DNA from: Streptomyces xantholiticus
GTDB lineage: Bacteria; Actinomycetota; Actinomycetes; Streptomycetales; Streptomycetaceae
NCBI RefSeq assembly: GCF_014651015.1
Contig: NZ_BMWB01000007.1
Location: 62,001-126,000 of the forward strand
Length of the DNA: 64,000 nucleotides
Reading direction: 5' to 3'
Part shown: one piece after another, positions 14,525 through 22,770 of the stretch
How positions within the stretch are numbered: the first letter of the stretch is position 1
How the letters are laid out: each line of letters begins with the position of its first letter
Translations under genes and position numbers: made by a program
The notes under the pieces: generated by a model
What the model was told of the DNA's origin: nothing
Databases searched by the model: none
Seen by the model: the letters and a program-made list of their open reading frames with translations, nothing else

Positions 14525-15802
14525 TCATTCGCGGGTGATCCGCACCCGGTAGCGGCCGTTCCTGTCCTCGTCGAGCACCGAGATGCGCACGCCGTTCTCG
14601 CGGTCGGTGAACGACTGGCCCGGCCGGTAGGGGGCGTCGGACAGTTCCGCGTGGACGTTGGGCCGGCGGGTGCAGCCGCCGCTGTCGTCGTCGCTGTCGG
14701 AGACGGTGACCGGGCCCTGTCCGGTGTCGATGTGGGACTTCACCCGGTAGATGAGCACCCCGGGCTCGCAGACGTGGGCGTCGTTGCCGGCCCTGGTGCG
14801 TACCTCCGCCGCGTAGCCGGTGTTCTCGCTCAGCGGCACGATCGCCATCTTGGAGCCGCCCCGGGTGGAGAGCGGGGTGAGGGCGTACTCCGCGGTGCCG
14901 GGCGCGGCGGCGCAGTTGACCTGACTGTTGTCGAGCCAGCCGAGCTTCCACTTGTGCCAGGCGAGCAGGTCGTTGTTGGCCCCCCAGTCCTCGGACATGA
15001 TGTCCCAGTGGCCGACCGCGCTGCCGCCGCTGGCGGTGTAGAGGTCGGGCAGGCCGAAGACATGGCCGTTCTCGTGCGGCAGGACGCGGTAGCCGGTCTC
15101 CGCGTACGTCCCTGAGCCGTCGTCCTGGCGGCTGTAGACGAAGGACGTGTTGGCGAGCGGCATGCCGTCGGCGATCGGCGCCTGCTCGTTGCCGGAGAAC
15201 GTCACCGACAGCACGGTGTCCAGCGCGGACGGCCCCGCGTTGGGGGTCACCAGGACGTTGACGAGGTCGTACGCGTCGAAGTCCACCTTCGGGTCGGCTA
15301 CGGCGACCAGGTCCTCGACCAGCCGCCGGTAACCCGGTTCGTACGGAGAACCGCGCTCTATCCCGTAGGCGGCGAACGGCTTCGGCATCCGCAGCCAGTC
15401 GCTCACCGGGGCGTGCGGCCGGTAGCTGAGGCGCCCGTACGAGCTGGTGGCGAACCACTGCGAGGTCTGCGGGAAGAACTCCGCGAGCCGGTCGAGGGCG
15501 GAGCCGCTGCCTTCCGCGTCAGGGAAGTCGATCATCAGGTTGAGGGCGTGGACCACGCCGGTGGAGCGGACGTAGCCGGACGGGGTGGGCAGGCCCTCGG
15601 ACATCTGGACGCCGACGGCCGTCGGGATGCGGCAGGGCCCGAGGCCCAAGGCGTCCGGCGCGGCGCTGGGTCCGGCCGGGACCCGGCCCGGGGCGGGGAT
15701 CGTAGAGCTGGATGTGGTCAGGGCGGCGAGTGCGAGGGCCGCGAAGGCGGCGAGTCCGCCGACCCTGGCCCGTCCGCGTATCCGGTGACGGGTCTGCTCC
15801 AT
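14525..15802 (-). CDS. Secreted M6-type (immune inhibitor A-like) metalloprotease
   Basis: A 425-aa protein with an N-terminal signal sequence (RARVGGLAAFAALALAALTT). The zinc site is HENGHVFGLPDLY, fitting HExxHxxGxxD of M6 peptidases, with SYGRLSYRPHAPVSDWLRMP as the typical upstream strand. A beta-sandwich C-terminus follows. It probably degrades extracellular protein. It ends about 58 bp from the convergent acyl-CoA synthetase; the gap holds near-repeats of CGATCGGTCGCCTCG. It is divergent from the TetR regulator at 16067. Confidence 0.85.
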   Translation of the reverse strand: MEQTRHRIRGRARVGGLAAFAALALAALTTSSSTIPAPGRVPAGPSAAPDALGLGPCRIPTAVGVQMSEGLPTPSGYVRSTGVVHALNLMIDFPDAEGSGSALDRLAEFFPQTSQWFATSSYGRLSYRPHAPVSDWLRMPKPFAAYGIERGSPYEPGYRRLVEDLVAVADPKVDFDAYDLVNVLVTPNAGPSALDTVLSVTFSGNEQAPIADGMPLANTSFVYSRQDDGSGTYAETGYRVLPHENGHVFGLPDLYTASGGSAVGHWDIMSEDWGANNDLLAWHKWKLGWLDNSQVNCAAAPGTAEYALTPLSTRGGSKMAIVPLSENTGYAAEVRTRAGNDAHVCEPGVLIYRVKSHIDTGQGPVTVSDSDDDSGGCTRRPNVHAELSDAPYRPGQSFTDRENGVRISVLDEDRNGRYRVRITRE

Positions 15803-15962
15803 GCCGATCGCCTCCCGGTCCGCGGCAGCAGGCCCGGCCCTGGCTGCGCTCTGTCCGACAGCCTGTGTCGGGTGGTGGCAGGGCGCGCGCCGGGATGGTC
15901 CGATCGTGGGATTTTCCCGGCGGGACGCATATGTGGCTCAGGTCACAGCAGGGCCGGGAAAT

Positions 15963-16024
15963 AACCGGGGATCGTTTCCCCGTTTGAACCGGTGTCCCGC
16001 GAAACGGGGAAACTATCCCCGGTT
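15963..16024. promoter_or_regulatory. Long inverted-repeat operator upstream of tetR
   Basis: A 23-bp arm at 15963-15985 is inverted at 16002-16024 with a single mismatch, separated by 16 bases. Each arm is itself partly palindromic (GGGGATCGTTTCCCC). It lies 42 bases before the TetR start and is the probable autoregulatory and pump operator. Confidence 0.7.
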
Positions 16025-16066
16025 GGGAAACCGCTGAGGACACAAGGACAGGAAGGAAGTGGAGAC

Positions 16067-16711
16067 GTGAGCACCGCCGCCGCGACGCGCCGCCCGCCGC
16101 GCCCCCGTGCGGACGCCCTGCGCAACCGTGAGCGGATCGTGTCGGCCGGGCGCGAGATGTTCGTCGAGTTCGGGCCGGACGTCCCGCTCGACGAGATCGC
16201 CCGCCGCGCGGGCGTCGGCAACGCCACGCTCTACCGGCACTTCCCCGACCGCGCGGCCCTCATTCGCGAGGTCGTCCTGTCCGTCGTCTCCCGCACCACC
16301 GAGCAGGCGGACGCGGCGGCTGCCGAGGAGCCCGACGCCTTCGCCGCACTGCGCCGCTTCGTCCACGCGGCGGCCGACGAGCGGATCGGCGCCCTGTGCC
16401 CGATGCTCTCCGGTGCCTTCGACATCGACCACCCCGACCTGCACGCCGGACGTGAGCGCCTCGAGGAGGCCGTGCTCGGTCTCGTCGAGGCGGCGCAGTC
16501 GGCGGGCAGGATGCGCACCGACGTCGCCGTGGGCGACCTGATGGTGGCGCTCTCCCAGCTCACCCGGCCGCTGCCGGGCACGGCGTGCCCGAACATGGAC
16601 CGGTTCGTCCATCGCCATCTGCAACTGTTCCTGGACGGACTCGAGGCGCCCGCGCGCTCCGAACTGCCGGGTACGGCCGCGACCCTGGAGGACCTCCGGA
16701 TCACCTCGTGA
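16067..16711 (+). CDS. TetR-family transcriptional regulator of the adjacent efflux pump
   Basis: A 214-aa repressor. GTG 16067 follows GGAAGTGGAG; an upstream ATG at 15992 would lie within the operator and is rejected. The helix-turn-helix is at about residues 20-65 (ERIVSAGREMFVEFG, LDEIARRAGVGNATLYRHFP). The C-terminal half is an effector-binding domain of the TetR_C type. It sits 95 bp upstream of a drug-transporter gene in the same direction, the classic arrangement of an efflux pump with its ligand-sensing repressor. Confidence 0.88.
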   Translation: MSTAAATRRPPRPRADALRNRERIVSAGREMFVEFGPDVPLDEIARRAGVGNATLYRHFPDRAALIREVVLSVVSRTTEQADAAAAEEPDAFAALRRFVHAAADERIGALCPMLSGAFDIDHPDLHAGRERLEEAVLGLVEAAQSAGRMRTDVAVGDLMVALSQLTRPLPGTACPNMDRFVHRHLQLFLDGLEAPARSELPGTAATLEDLRITS

Positions 16712-16806
16712 CGCCGTAACTCCCTCGACCTCCTCGCATTTCTCTCCTTACATTCCCTTGCTCGCGTACCGCGTGACCTTCCGTTACCCGATGAGGTGGC
16801 CAACCC

Positions 16807-18330
16807 ATGCCCAAAACAGCCGACATCCCACTCCCTGACCCGAGCCGCTGGAAAGCACTCGTCTTCATAGCCCTCGCCCAGTTGATGGTGGTGCTCGACG
16901 CGACGATCGTGAACATCGCGCTCCCCACCGCCCAGCAGGACCTCCACATCTCCGACGCCAACCGGCAATGGGTCATCACCGCCTACGCCCTCGCCTTCGG
17001 CGGACTGCTGCTCTTCGGCGGCCGCATCGCCGACCTGTGGGGCCGTAAGCGCACCTTCGTCGTCGGCCTGCTCGGCTTCGCCGCGGCCTCCGCGCTCGGC
17101 GGTGCGGCCACCGGTGAGGCGATGATGCTCGGCGCCCGCGCCCTGCAGGGCGTCTTCGGCGCGCTGCTCGCGCCGGCCGCGCTCTCGCTGCTCGCCGTGA
17201 TGTTCACCGACGCCAAGGAGCGCGCCAAGGCCTTCGGTATCTACGGTGCGATCGCCGGTGGCGGTGGCGCCGTCGGTCTCATCCTCGGCGGGTTCCTCAC
17301 CGAGTACCTGAACTGGCGCTGGACCTTCTACGTCAACATCCCGTTCGCGATCATCGCCGCCGTCGGTGCCTACCTGGTGATCCGTGAGCCGGAGGACGCA
17401 CGCAACCGCTCCTCCCTGGACATCCCCGGTGTCGTGCTCTCCACGCTGGGTCTGGTGGCCCTCGTCTACGGCTTCACCCGCGCCGAGTCCGCCGGCTGGT
17501 CCGACGACCTGACCGTGGGCATGTTCATCGCCTCCGCGGTGCTGCTCGCCGCGTTCGTCGCCACCGAGGCGAAGGTGAAGTCGCCGCTGCTGCCGCTGCG
17601 CGTGCTGACCGAGCGCAACCGCGGCGGTGTCTATCTCTCGCTGGGTCTCGCCATCATCGCGATGTTCGGGCTCTTCCTCTTCCTGACGTTCTATCTGCAG
17701 GTCGTGAAGGGGTACTCGCCGGTGACGACGGGCTTCGCCTTCCTGCCGATGATCGTGGGCATGATCACGGGCTCGACCCAGATCGGCGCCCGGCTGATGA
17801 CCCGTGTGGCGCCCCGGCTGCTGATGGGTCCCGGCTTCGTCCTCGCGGCGATCGGCATGCTGCTGCTGACCCAGCTGGAGGTCGACAGCTCGTACGCGGG
17901 CCTGATCCTGCCGGCGCAGCTGCTGCTGGGACTCGGCATGGGTACGGCGTTCATGCCGGCGATGTCGCTGTCCACGCACGGCGTGAACCCGGCGGACGCC
18001 GGTGTCGCCTCCGCGATGGTCAACACCTCGCAGCAGGTGGGCGGCGCGATCGGTACGGCGCTGCTGAACACGATCGCGGCCTCCGCCACGACCTCGTACA
18101 TCACCTCGCACGCCGCCGGTGCGACGGACCCGAAGCTGCTGGAGCTCCAGGGCATGGTGCACGGTTTCTCGTCGGCCATCTGGTGGGCGGTCGGCATCCT
18201 GGCCGCCGCCGCGGCGATCGCGTTCACGCTGATCAACACCGGGCGCCCGCAGTCCGGTCAGGTCGCGGCCGGTTCGGACGAAGGCGCCGGTACGGAGGAC
18301 GAGGTCAAGATCCCCGTCATCGCGCACTGA
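16807..18330 (+). CDS. DHA2-family MFS drug efflux transporter (EmrB/QacA type)
   Basis: A 507-aa membrane protein with 14 predicted membrane segments. It shows the DHA2 signature LDATIVNIALPTAQQDL in helix 1, motif A GGRIADLWGRKR between helices 2 and 3, and motif C around AIAGGGGAVGLILGG. It exports drugs or metabolites using the proton gradient. GAGGTGG at about 16794-16800 precedes the ATG. Regulation by the preceding TetR protein is inferred from position. A bidirectional hairpin follows. Confidence 0.9.
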   Translation: MPKTADIPLPDPSRWKALVFIALAQLMVVLDATIVNIALPTAQQDLHISDANRQWVITAYALAFGGLLLFGGRIADLWGRKRTFVVGLLGFAAASALGGAATGEAMMLGARALQGVFGALLAPAALSLLAVMFTDAKERAKAFGIYGAIAGGGGAVGLILGGFLTEYLNWRWTFYVNIPFAIIAAVGAYLVIREPEDARNRSSLDIPGVVLSTLGLVALVYGFTRAESAGWSDDLTVGMFIASAVLLAAFVATEAKVKSPLLPLRVLTERNRGGVYLSLGLAIIAMFGLFLFLTFYLQVVKGYSPVTTGFAFLPMIVGMITGSTQIGARLMTRVAPRLLMGPGFVLAAIGMLLLTQLEVDSSYAGLILPAQLLLGLGMGTAFMPAMSLSTHGVNPADAGVASAMVNTSQQVGGAIGTALLNTIAASATTSYITSHAAGATDPKLLELQGMVHGFSSAIWWAVGILAAAAAIAFTLINTGRPQSGQVAAGSDEGAGTEDEVKIPVIAH

Positions 18331-18383
18331 GCGGTCCATCTGCGGCGAGCGCGCCGCGGGAGCGGAAGTCGTACGCGCGTGAG

Positions 18384-18426
18384 GAAGGGCCCCGCCCGGG
18401 TGCAGCACATCCGGGCGGGGCCCTTC
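18384..18426. terminator. Bidirectional terminator between convergent genes
   Basis: A perfect 16-bp stem, 18384-18399 with 18411-18426, and an 11-base loop, lying between the efflux gene (plus) and the MarR gene (minus). Confidence 0.8.
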
Positions 18427-18435
18427 ACGCTGTGG

Positions 18436-18951
18436 TCATCTGAGCCAGGGCAGGTCCGCGCCGGTGTCCTGCGGCTGCAGCCCCTCCGCCATGAGCTGCA
18501 TGATCTCGCCGAGCTGCATGACCTGCTCGGGGGTGAGGCGGTCGAACATCACCTGTCGTACGGCCTCGACATGGCCGGGCGCGGTGCGTTCCAGGACGCC
18601 GAAGCCCTCGTCCGTCAGTACCGCGTTCTGGCCGCGTTTGTCGGAGGGGCAGTCCTCGCGTCGCACCCAGCCGTTCTTCTCCAGCCGGGCGATTGCGTGC
18701 GAGAGGCGGGAGCGGGTGATCTTGGCGTCGATGGCCAGTTCGGTCATCCGCTTGCGGCGGCGGGGAGCCTGCGCGAGCTGGACGAGCAGGCCGTAGTAGA
18801 TGTGCGGCATTCCGGCGTCGCGCTGGAGCTGGCGGTCGAGGTGGTCCTCGAGGAGGGTGGTTGCATGGAGGTACGCGCGCCAGACGCGCTGTTCCTCGTC
18901 GCTCAGCCAGCGTGGTCCGGGACCGCCCTCGCCATTGAGTGCCCTGTTCAT
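18436..18951 (-). CDS. MarR-family transcriptional regulator
   Basis: A 171-aa winged-helix repressor. The DNA-binding region is RKRMTELAIDAKITRSRLSH followed by RLEKNGWVRREDCPSDKRGQ and the wing NAVLTDEG. ATG 18951 is preferred over an in-frame GTG nine bases upstream. It is divergent from an extradiol-dioxygenase gene. Two TTGAAAGTT-containing dyads in the intergenic region are its likely binding sites. A single cysteine (EDCPSDKRGQ) could be a redox sensor, but this is speculative. Confidence 0.85.
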   Translation of the reverse strand: MNRALNGEGGPGPRWLSDEEQRVWRAYLHATTLLEDHLDRQLQRDAGMPHIYYGLLVQLAQAPRRRKRMTELAIDAKITRSRLSHAIARLEKNGWVRREDCPSDKRGQNAVLTDEGFGVLERTAPGHVEAVRQVMFDRLTPEQVMQLGEIMQLMAEGLQPQDTGADLPWLR

Positions 18952-18974
18952 GTATCCCACTCTACGACCCCATC

Positions 18975-19028
18975 CTTGAAAGTTGAACTAAATGGGGCTA
19001 GGGTCGCTGGTGCGCTTGAAAGTTCAAG
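18975..19028. promoter_or_regulatory. Tandem MarR-type operators (CTTGAA-AG-TTCAAG)
   Basis: A perfect dyad CTTGAAAGTTCAAG at 19015-19028 and a two-mismatch copy, CTTGAAAGTTGAAC, at 18975-18988 lie 40 bp apart between the divergent marR and dioxygenase genes. Spacing near four helical turns suits cooperative binding by a MarR dimer. Confidence 0.65.
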
Positions 19029-19084
19029 CAAGTCGCACTTCAGCGCACCGCACACCAGGTTCAGCAGACCGGGAGCCGACCGCC

Positions 19085-19867
19085 ATGAACCACACCTCCG
19101 CCGCACAGCGCATGCCCGCCCTCTACCTCTCCCACGGCGCCCCGCCCCTGGCCGACGACCCGGTCTGGCCGGGAGAGCTCGCCGCGTGGTCGCAGTCACT
19201 GCCCCGGCCCGCGGCGATCCTGATGGTCTCCGCCCACTGGGAGGAGGCGCCCCTCGCGCTCGGCGCGACCCGGACCCTGCCGCTGGTGTACGACTTCTGG
19301 GGCTTCCCCGAGCACTACTACCGCGTCCGCTACGACGCCCCGGGCGCACCCCGACTGGCCGACTCGGTGCGCAAACTGCTGCGCCGCGCCGGGACACCGG
19401 TGCAGGACATCCCCGACCGGGGCCTCGACCACGGCGCTTACGTGCCGCTGGTGGAGATGTATCCGGGCGCCGACGTCCCCGTACTGCAGATCTCCATGCC
19501 CACGCTCGACCCGCAGAAGCTGCTCGAGATCGGGCGCAGGCTCGCGCCGCTCAGGGACGAGGGCGTACTGATCGTCGGCAGCGGCTTCTTCACGCACAAT
19601 CTGGCGGCGCTGCGGCACGTCGGCACGCCCGGCTGGTCGACCGAGTTCGACGACTGGGGGCGGCGCGCGCTGGCGGCCGCCGATGTGGACGCGCTCCTCG
19701 ACTTCGAGAACAAGGCCCCGGCGGGCAAACTCGCCCACCCGCGGACCGAGCACTTCGCGCCGCTGTTCGTCACCCTCGGGGCGTCGGAGGGGGAGACAGG
19801 GAGCGGCCGCAGTGTCATCGACGGCTTCTGGATGGGACTGGCGAAACGATCGGTTCAGTTCGGCTGA
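19085..19867 (+). CDS. Class III extradiol dioxygenase (DODA/YgiD type)
   Basis: A 260-aa LigB-fold enzyme. Metal ligands are seen in LSHGAPPL, VSAHWEE and DHGAYVPL, and the final His in TEHFAPLF. The small single-domain form matches 4,5-DOPA extradiol dioxygenases that open catechol rings. ATG 19085 follows GGGAGCCG; the extended frame upstream overlaps the operator. Divergent marR suggests induction by a phenolic compound. The physiological substrate is not shown. Confidence 0.85.
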   Translation: MNHTSAAQRMPALYLSHGAPPLADDPVWPGELAAWSQSLPRPAAILMVSAHWEEAPLALGATRTLPLVYDFWGFPEHYYRVRYDAPGAPRLADSVRKLLRRAGTPVQDIPDRGLDHGAYVPLVEMYPGADVPVLQISMPTLDPQKLLEIGRRLAPLRDEGVLIVGSGFFTHNLAALRHVGTPGWSTEFDDWGRRALAAADVDALLDFENKAPAGKLAHPRTEHFAPLFVTLGASEGETGSGRSVIDGFWMGLAKRSVQFG

Positions 19868-19952
19868 GACCCGAGCGCTGTCCCGAGCGCTGAGTCCTGG
19901 GCGCTGCGTCCTGGGTGTTGGGCCCTGGGCCCAGTCCGGGGAGCGCCCGTGC

Positions 19953-20492
19953 TCACTCCAGGCGCTTCTCGAACCAGGCCACGTCCCAGTACCGCCCGAA
20001 CTTGCGGCCCACCTCTTCGTAGGTGCCGACGTGCCGGAAGCCGAAGCGGGTGTGCAGACGGATCGAGGCCTCGTTGGGCAGGGCGACGCCCGCATAGGCC
20101 CGGTGCACGTCCTCGGCCCCAAGTGCCTTGAAGAGCGCCTCGTACAGCAGCGTGCCGATGCCGCGTCCGGCGGCCTCGGGCGCGCAGTAGACGCTGACCT
20201 CGACGGAGGTCGAGTACGCCGGCTTGGGGCGGAAGGGGCTGCTGGTGGCGTATCCGAGGATGCCGGCCGGTGGATTCGTATCGACAAAACGGACATCCTG
20301 AGCAACCAGAAGCCGGTGGGGGCCGTCTTCAGGGTGGGAGTGCAGCCATGAGCGGCGCTGCTCGGGGGCGAAAACCGTGGTGTCGAACGTGATGGCGGTC
20401 TCACTGACGTAATGGTTGTAGATGTCCGTGAGAGCTTCGAGGTCGGCCTCGGCGCCTGTCCTGACCTGCACTTCCGCGTGTTCCGGCAGCAT
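19953..20492 (-). CDS. GNAT N-acetyltransferase, phosphinothricin/methionine sulfoximine type
   Basis: A 179-aa acetyltransferase with AAGGAGG placed just before the ATG at 20492. Residues DIYNHYVSETAITFDT are characteristic of the phosphinothricin acetyltransferase group. The acetyl-CoA loop is APEAAGRGIGTLLYEAL, followed by GVALPNEASIRLHTRFGF. Such enzymes acetylate L-methionine sulfoximine, phosphinothricin or similar amino acid analogues. It is convergent with the dioxygenase gene and divergent from hrdD, whose promoter starts about 60 bp away. Confidence 0.85.
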   Translation of the reverse strand: MLPEHAEVQVRTGAEADLEALTDIYNHYVSETAITFDTTVFAPEQRRSWLHSHPEDGPHRLLVAQDVRFVDTNPPAGILGYATSSPFRPKPAYSTSVEVSVYCAPEAAGRGIGTLLYEALFKALGAEDVHRAYAGVALPNEASIRLHTRFGFRHVGTYEEVGRKFGRYWDVAWFEKRLE

Positions 20493-20552
20493 CCGTCCTC
20501 CTTCGGTGGCGCGACAGGGTACTGCATGATCGCGTAAATCGATGCACCCGAT

Positions 20553-20579
20553 GGGAATTCTGTCCGGATTCCAGTCGTT
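20553..20579 (+). promoter_or_regulatory. Sigma-R-type promoter of hrdD
   Basis: GGGAAT (20553-20558), 18 bases, then GTT (20577-20579) exactly fits the Streptomyces sigma-R consensus GGAAT-N18-GTT used in the thiol-oxidative stress response. hrdD is a known sigma-R target in S. coelicolor. The RNA would begin near 20585, leaving a leader of about 55 nt with an AAGGGAG ribosome site. Confidence 0.8.
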
Positions 20580-20640
20580 GTTTCCTTCGGATGCAGGGCA
20601 CCCGGGAGGGTGTCGCGACCTACTCAGCAAGGGAGCTCGC

Positions 20641-21642
20641 ATGGCAACCCGTGCCGTCGCCCGTCGTCAGTCCGACTCCGGGGGGACGACCGACAGGGCA
20701 AGCAGCGTTCGCGCCGTGGGCGGGGAGATCGCCGACCGCGACCTGGTCGGCATGTACCTCGACGAGATTGCGCGTACGCCGCTGCTCGACGCCGCCAAGG
20801 AGGTCGAACTGTCCCAGACCATCGAGGCAGGTGTCTACGCCCGCCAGATCCTCGACAAAGAGGTGGAGAGCGAGGCGGGCGGTGCCACGCGGGAGGAGCT
20901 GGAAGCGCTGGCCGACGCCGGCGAGCGCGCCAAGGACATCTTCATCCGCTCGAATCTGCGGCTCGTCGTGGCCGTCGCCCGGCGCTATCCGCGCAGCGGA
21001 CTGCCGCTGCTCGACCTGATCCAGGAAGGGAACGCAGGCCTGGTCCGTGCGGTCGAGAAGTTCGACTACGCCAAGGGGTTCAAGTTCTCCACGTATGCGA
21101 CGTGGTGGATCCGCCAGGCGATCACCCGCTCCATAGCCGACCAGTCCCGCACCATCCGGCTCCCCGTCCACCTGGTGGAGGAACTCGGCCGCATCCGCCG
21201 TGTCCAGCGCGAGTTCAACCGGGAGAACGGCCGGGACCCGGAGCCCTCGGAGATCGCCGAGGAGCTGGGCTCGACGGCCGAGCGGATCACGGACGTCCTC
21301 GACTGGGCCCGTGACCCGGTCAGCCTGAACATGTCGGTGGACGACGCGGGCGAGACCCAGTTCGGCGACCTGCTGGAGGACACCTCGGCGGTGTCCCCGG
21401 AGCAGTCCGTGCTCACCCTGCTGCGCAGCGAGGAGCTCGGCGACCTGATCGGCAAGCTCGACCACCGGACGGCGTCGATCATCCGTATGCGCTACGGGAT
21501 CGAGGACGGCCGGGAGCGGACCTTGACCGAGGTCGGCAAGGAGCACGGCCTGACGCGCGAACGGATCCGCCAGATCGAGAAGCACGCGCTGCTCGAGCTC
21601 AAGCGGATGGCCCGCGACACGGGCTTCGAGCCGGCGGCGTAG
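20641..21642 (+). CDS. hrdD: RNA polymerase principal-like (group 2) sigma factor HrdD
   Basis: A 333-aa sigma-70 protein. Region 1.2 is DLVGMYLDEIARTPLLDA; region 2 includes NLRLVVAVARRYPRSGLPLL, DLIQEGNAGLVRAVEKFD and TYATWWIRQAITRSIADQ; region 3 RLPVHLVEELGRI; region 4 RMRYGIEDGRERTLTEVG with EHGLTRERIRQIEKHALLEL. It lacks the long N-terminal extension of HrdB. Length, sequence start (MATRAVARRQS), the sigma-R promoter and the neighbouring acetyltransferase and MarR genes all fit HrdD, a dispensable second principal-like sigma factor of Streptomyces. Confidence 0.9.
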   Translation: MATRAVARRQSDSGGTTDRASSVRAVGGEIADRDLVGMYLDEIARTPLLDAAKEVELSQTIEAGVYARQILDKEVESEAGGATREELEALADAGERAKDIFIRSNLRLVVAVARRYPRSGLPLLDLIQEGNAGLVRAVEKFDYAKGFKFSTYATWWIRQAITRSIADQSRTIRLPVHLVEELGRIRRVQREFNRENGRDPEPSEIAEELGSTAERITDVLDWARDPVSLNMSVDDAGETQFGDLLEDTSAVSPEQSVLTLLRSEELGDLIGKLDHRTASIIRMRYGIEDGRERTLTEVGKEHGLTRERIRQIEKHALLELKRMARDTGFEPAA

Positions 21643-21748
21643 CCCGCGGGGCTACGCGGCCGGGGCCCGCCCCCCGGCCTGAGCGCGGTGCGGGCCGCCC
21701 CGAGCCCGCGCCCCGGGCGGCGCCGGGCCTGCTTCGTTCGACGGCCGG

Positions 21749-22729
21749 TCAGGCCGTTGCCCGCGTGAGCCGTGCCGCCAGGTCCGTCATGTACTCGCGC
21801 AGCGGCTGCGGCCCATGGACGGTGAACTCGCAGTCCACCAGAGCCAGTCGGAGCGCCAGCCACTCGACCGAGTCGGCCGACCGTGTCCGCAGGCGGCAGC
21901 TGCCTTCTCCCGTCGGGACCGGTGCGCCCAGATGCTCCGGCAGCCGTCCCGTCACGAAGGACGCAGGCGCCCCGAAACTCACATCGACGTCGTGCTCCTG
22001 CTGCTGGCGCGACATCGAGTGGCTCAGCAGTTCCGCCGCGTCCCCGACCGGCGCATCGCGCGGCGTGAAGCGGGCGCCCGTCGCGAGCGGCTCCGTCACC
22101 CGGTCCACGCGGAACGTGCGCCAGTCCTCGCGCCCGATGTCGTACGCGACGAGATACCACCGCCGCCCCGTCGACACCAGACGGTACGGCTCCACCTGGC
22201 GCCGGGTCTCGGCGCCGTCGCCGGCCCGGTAGGCGAACCGCAGCCGTTCGCGCGCCGTCACCGTGCCCGCGATGACCGTCAGCGTGTGCGGGTCGATCGT
22301 CGCGCCGTCGCCCCTGGTGAGGGGAAGCGTTGCCGCCTGGAGCGTGGTGACCCGGTGGCGGAGACGGGACGGCAGCACCTGTTCCAGCTTGGCCAGCGCC
22401 CGCACCGACGCCTCCTCGATGCCCTCGATGGCATGCCCCGCCCCCGCCCGCAGGCCCACCGCGATCGCCACGGCCTCCTCGTCGTCCAGCAGCAACGGCG
22501 GCATGGCCGTGCCTGCGACCAGCCGGTAGCCGCCGACGGCGCCTCTGGTCGCCTCGACCGGATAGCCGAGGTCGCGCAGCCGGTCGATGTCCCGCCGGAT
22601 CGTGCGCGGGGTGACGTCGAGGCGCTCGGCGAGCTCGCTGCCGGGCCATTCCCGAGGAGTCTGGAGGAGGGACAGCAGATTCAGGAGTCGTGCCGGGGTG
22701 TCCGTCATGTTCTTCAGGATGCCCGCCAT
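21749..22729 (-). CDS. HTH/WYL-domain transcriptional regulator (YafY/DeoR-like)
   Basis: A 326-aa regulator: N-terminal HTH_11 (WPGSELAERLDVTPRTIRRD, DIDRLRDLGYPVEATRGAVG), then a WYL domain containing RLVSTGRRWYLVAYDIGRED and a WCX-type C-terminus. WYL domains bind ligands or nucleic acid and control the attached HTH. Either ATG 22729 or ATG 22708 could be the start; most relatives begin like the latter (MTDTPARLLNLLSLLQ). It is divergent from a DHA2 transporter across a 41-bp gap and likely controls it. Confidence 0.85.
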   Translation of the reverse strand: MAGILKNMTDTPARLLNLLSLLQTPREWPGSELAERLDVTPRTIRRDIDRLRDLGYPVEATRGAVGGYRLVAGTAMPPLLLDDEEAVAIAVGLRAGAGHAIEGIEEASVRALAKLEQVLPSRLRHRVTTLQAATLPLTRGDGATIDPHTLTVIAGTVTARERLRFAYRAGDGAETRRQVEPYRLVSTGRRWYLVAYDIGREDWRTFRVDRVTEPLATGARFTPRDAPVGDAAELLSHSMSRQQQEHDVDVSFGAPASFVTGRLPEHLGAPVPTGEGSCRLRTRSADSVEWLALRLALVDCEFTVHGPQPLREYMTDLAARLTRATA

Positions 22730-22736
22730 CTAGGAC

Positions 22737-22764
22737 TTGTTCTGACCTATACGGGGCCTAGTTT
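22737..22764 (+). promoter_or_regulatory. Promoter of the DHA2 transporter (leaderless)
   Basis: TTGTTC (22737-22742), 16 bases, TAGTTT (22759-22764). The -10 ends six bases before ATG 22771, which places the RNA start at the start codon. There is no ribosome site, consistent with a leaderless mRNA. Confidence 0.6.
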
Positions 22765-22770
22765 CCCCGT

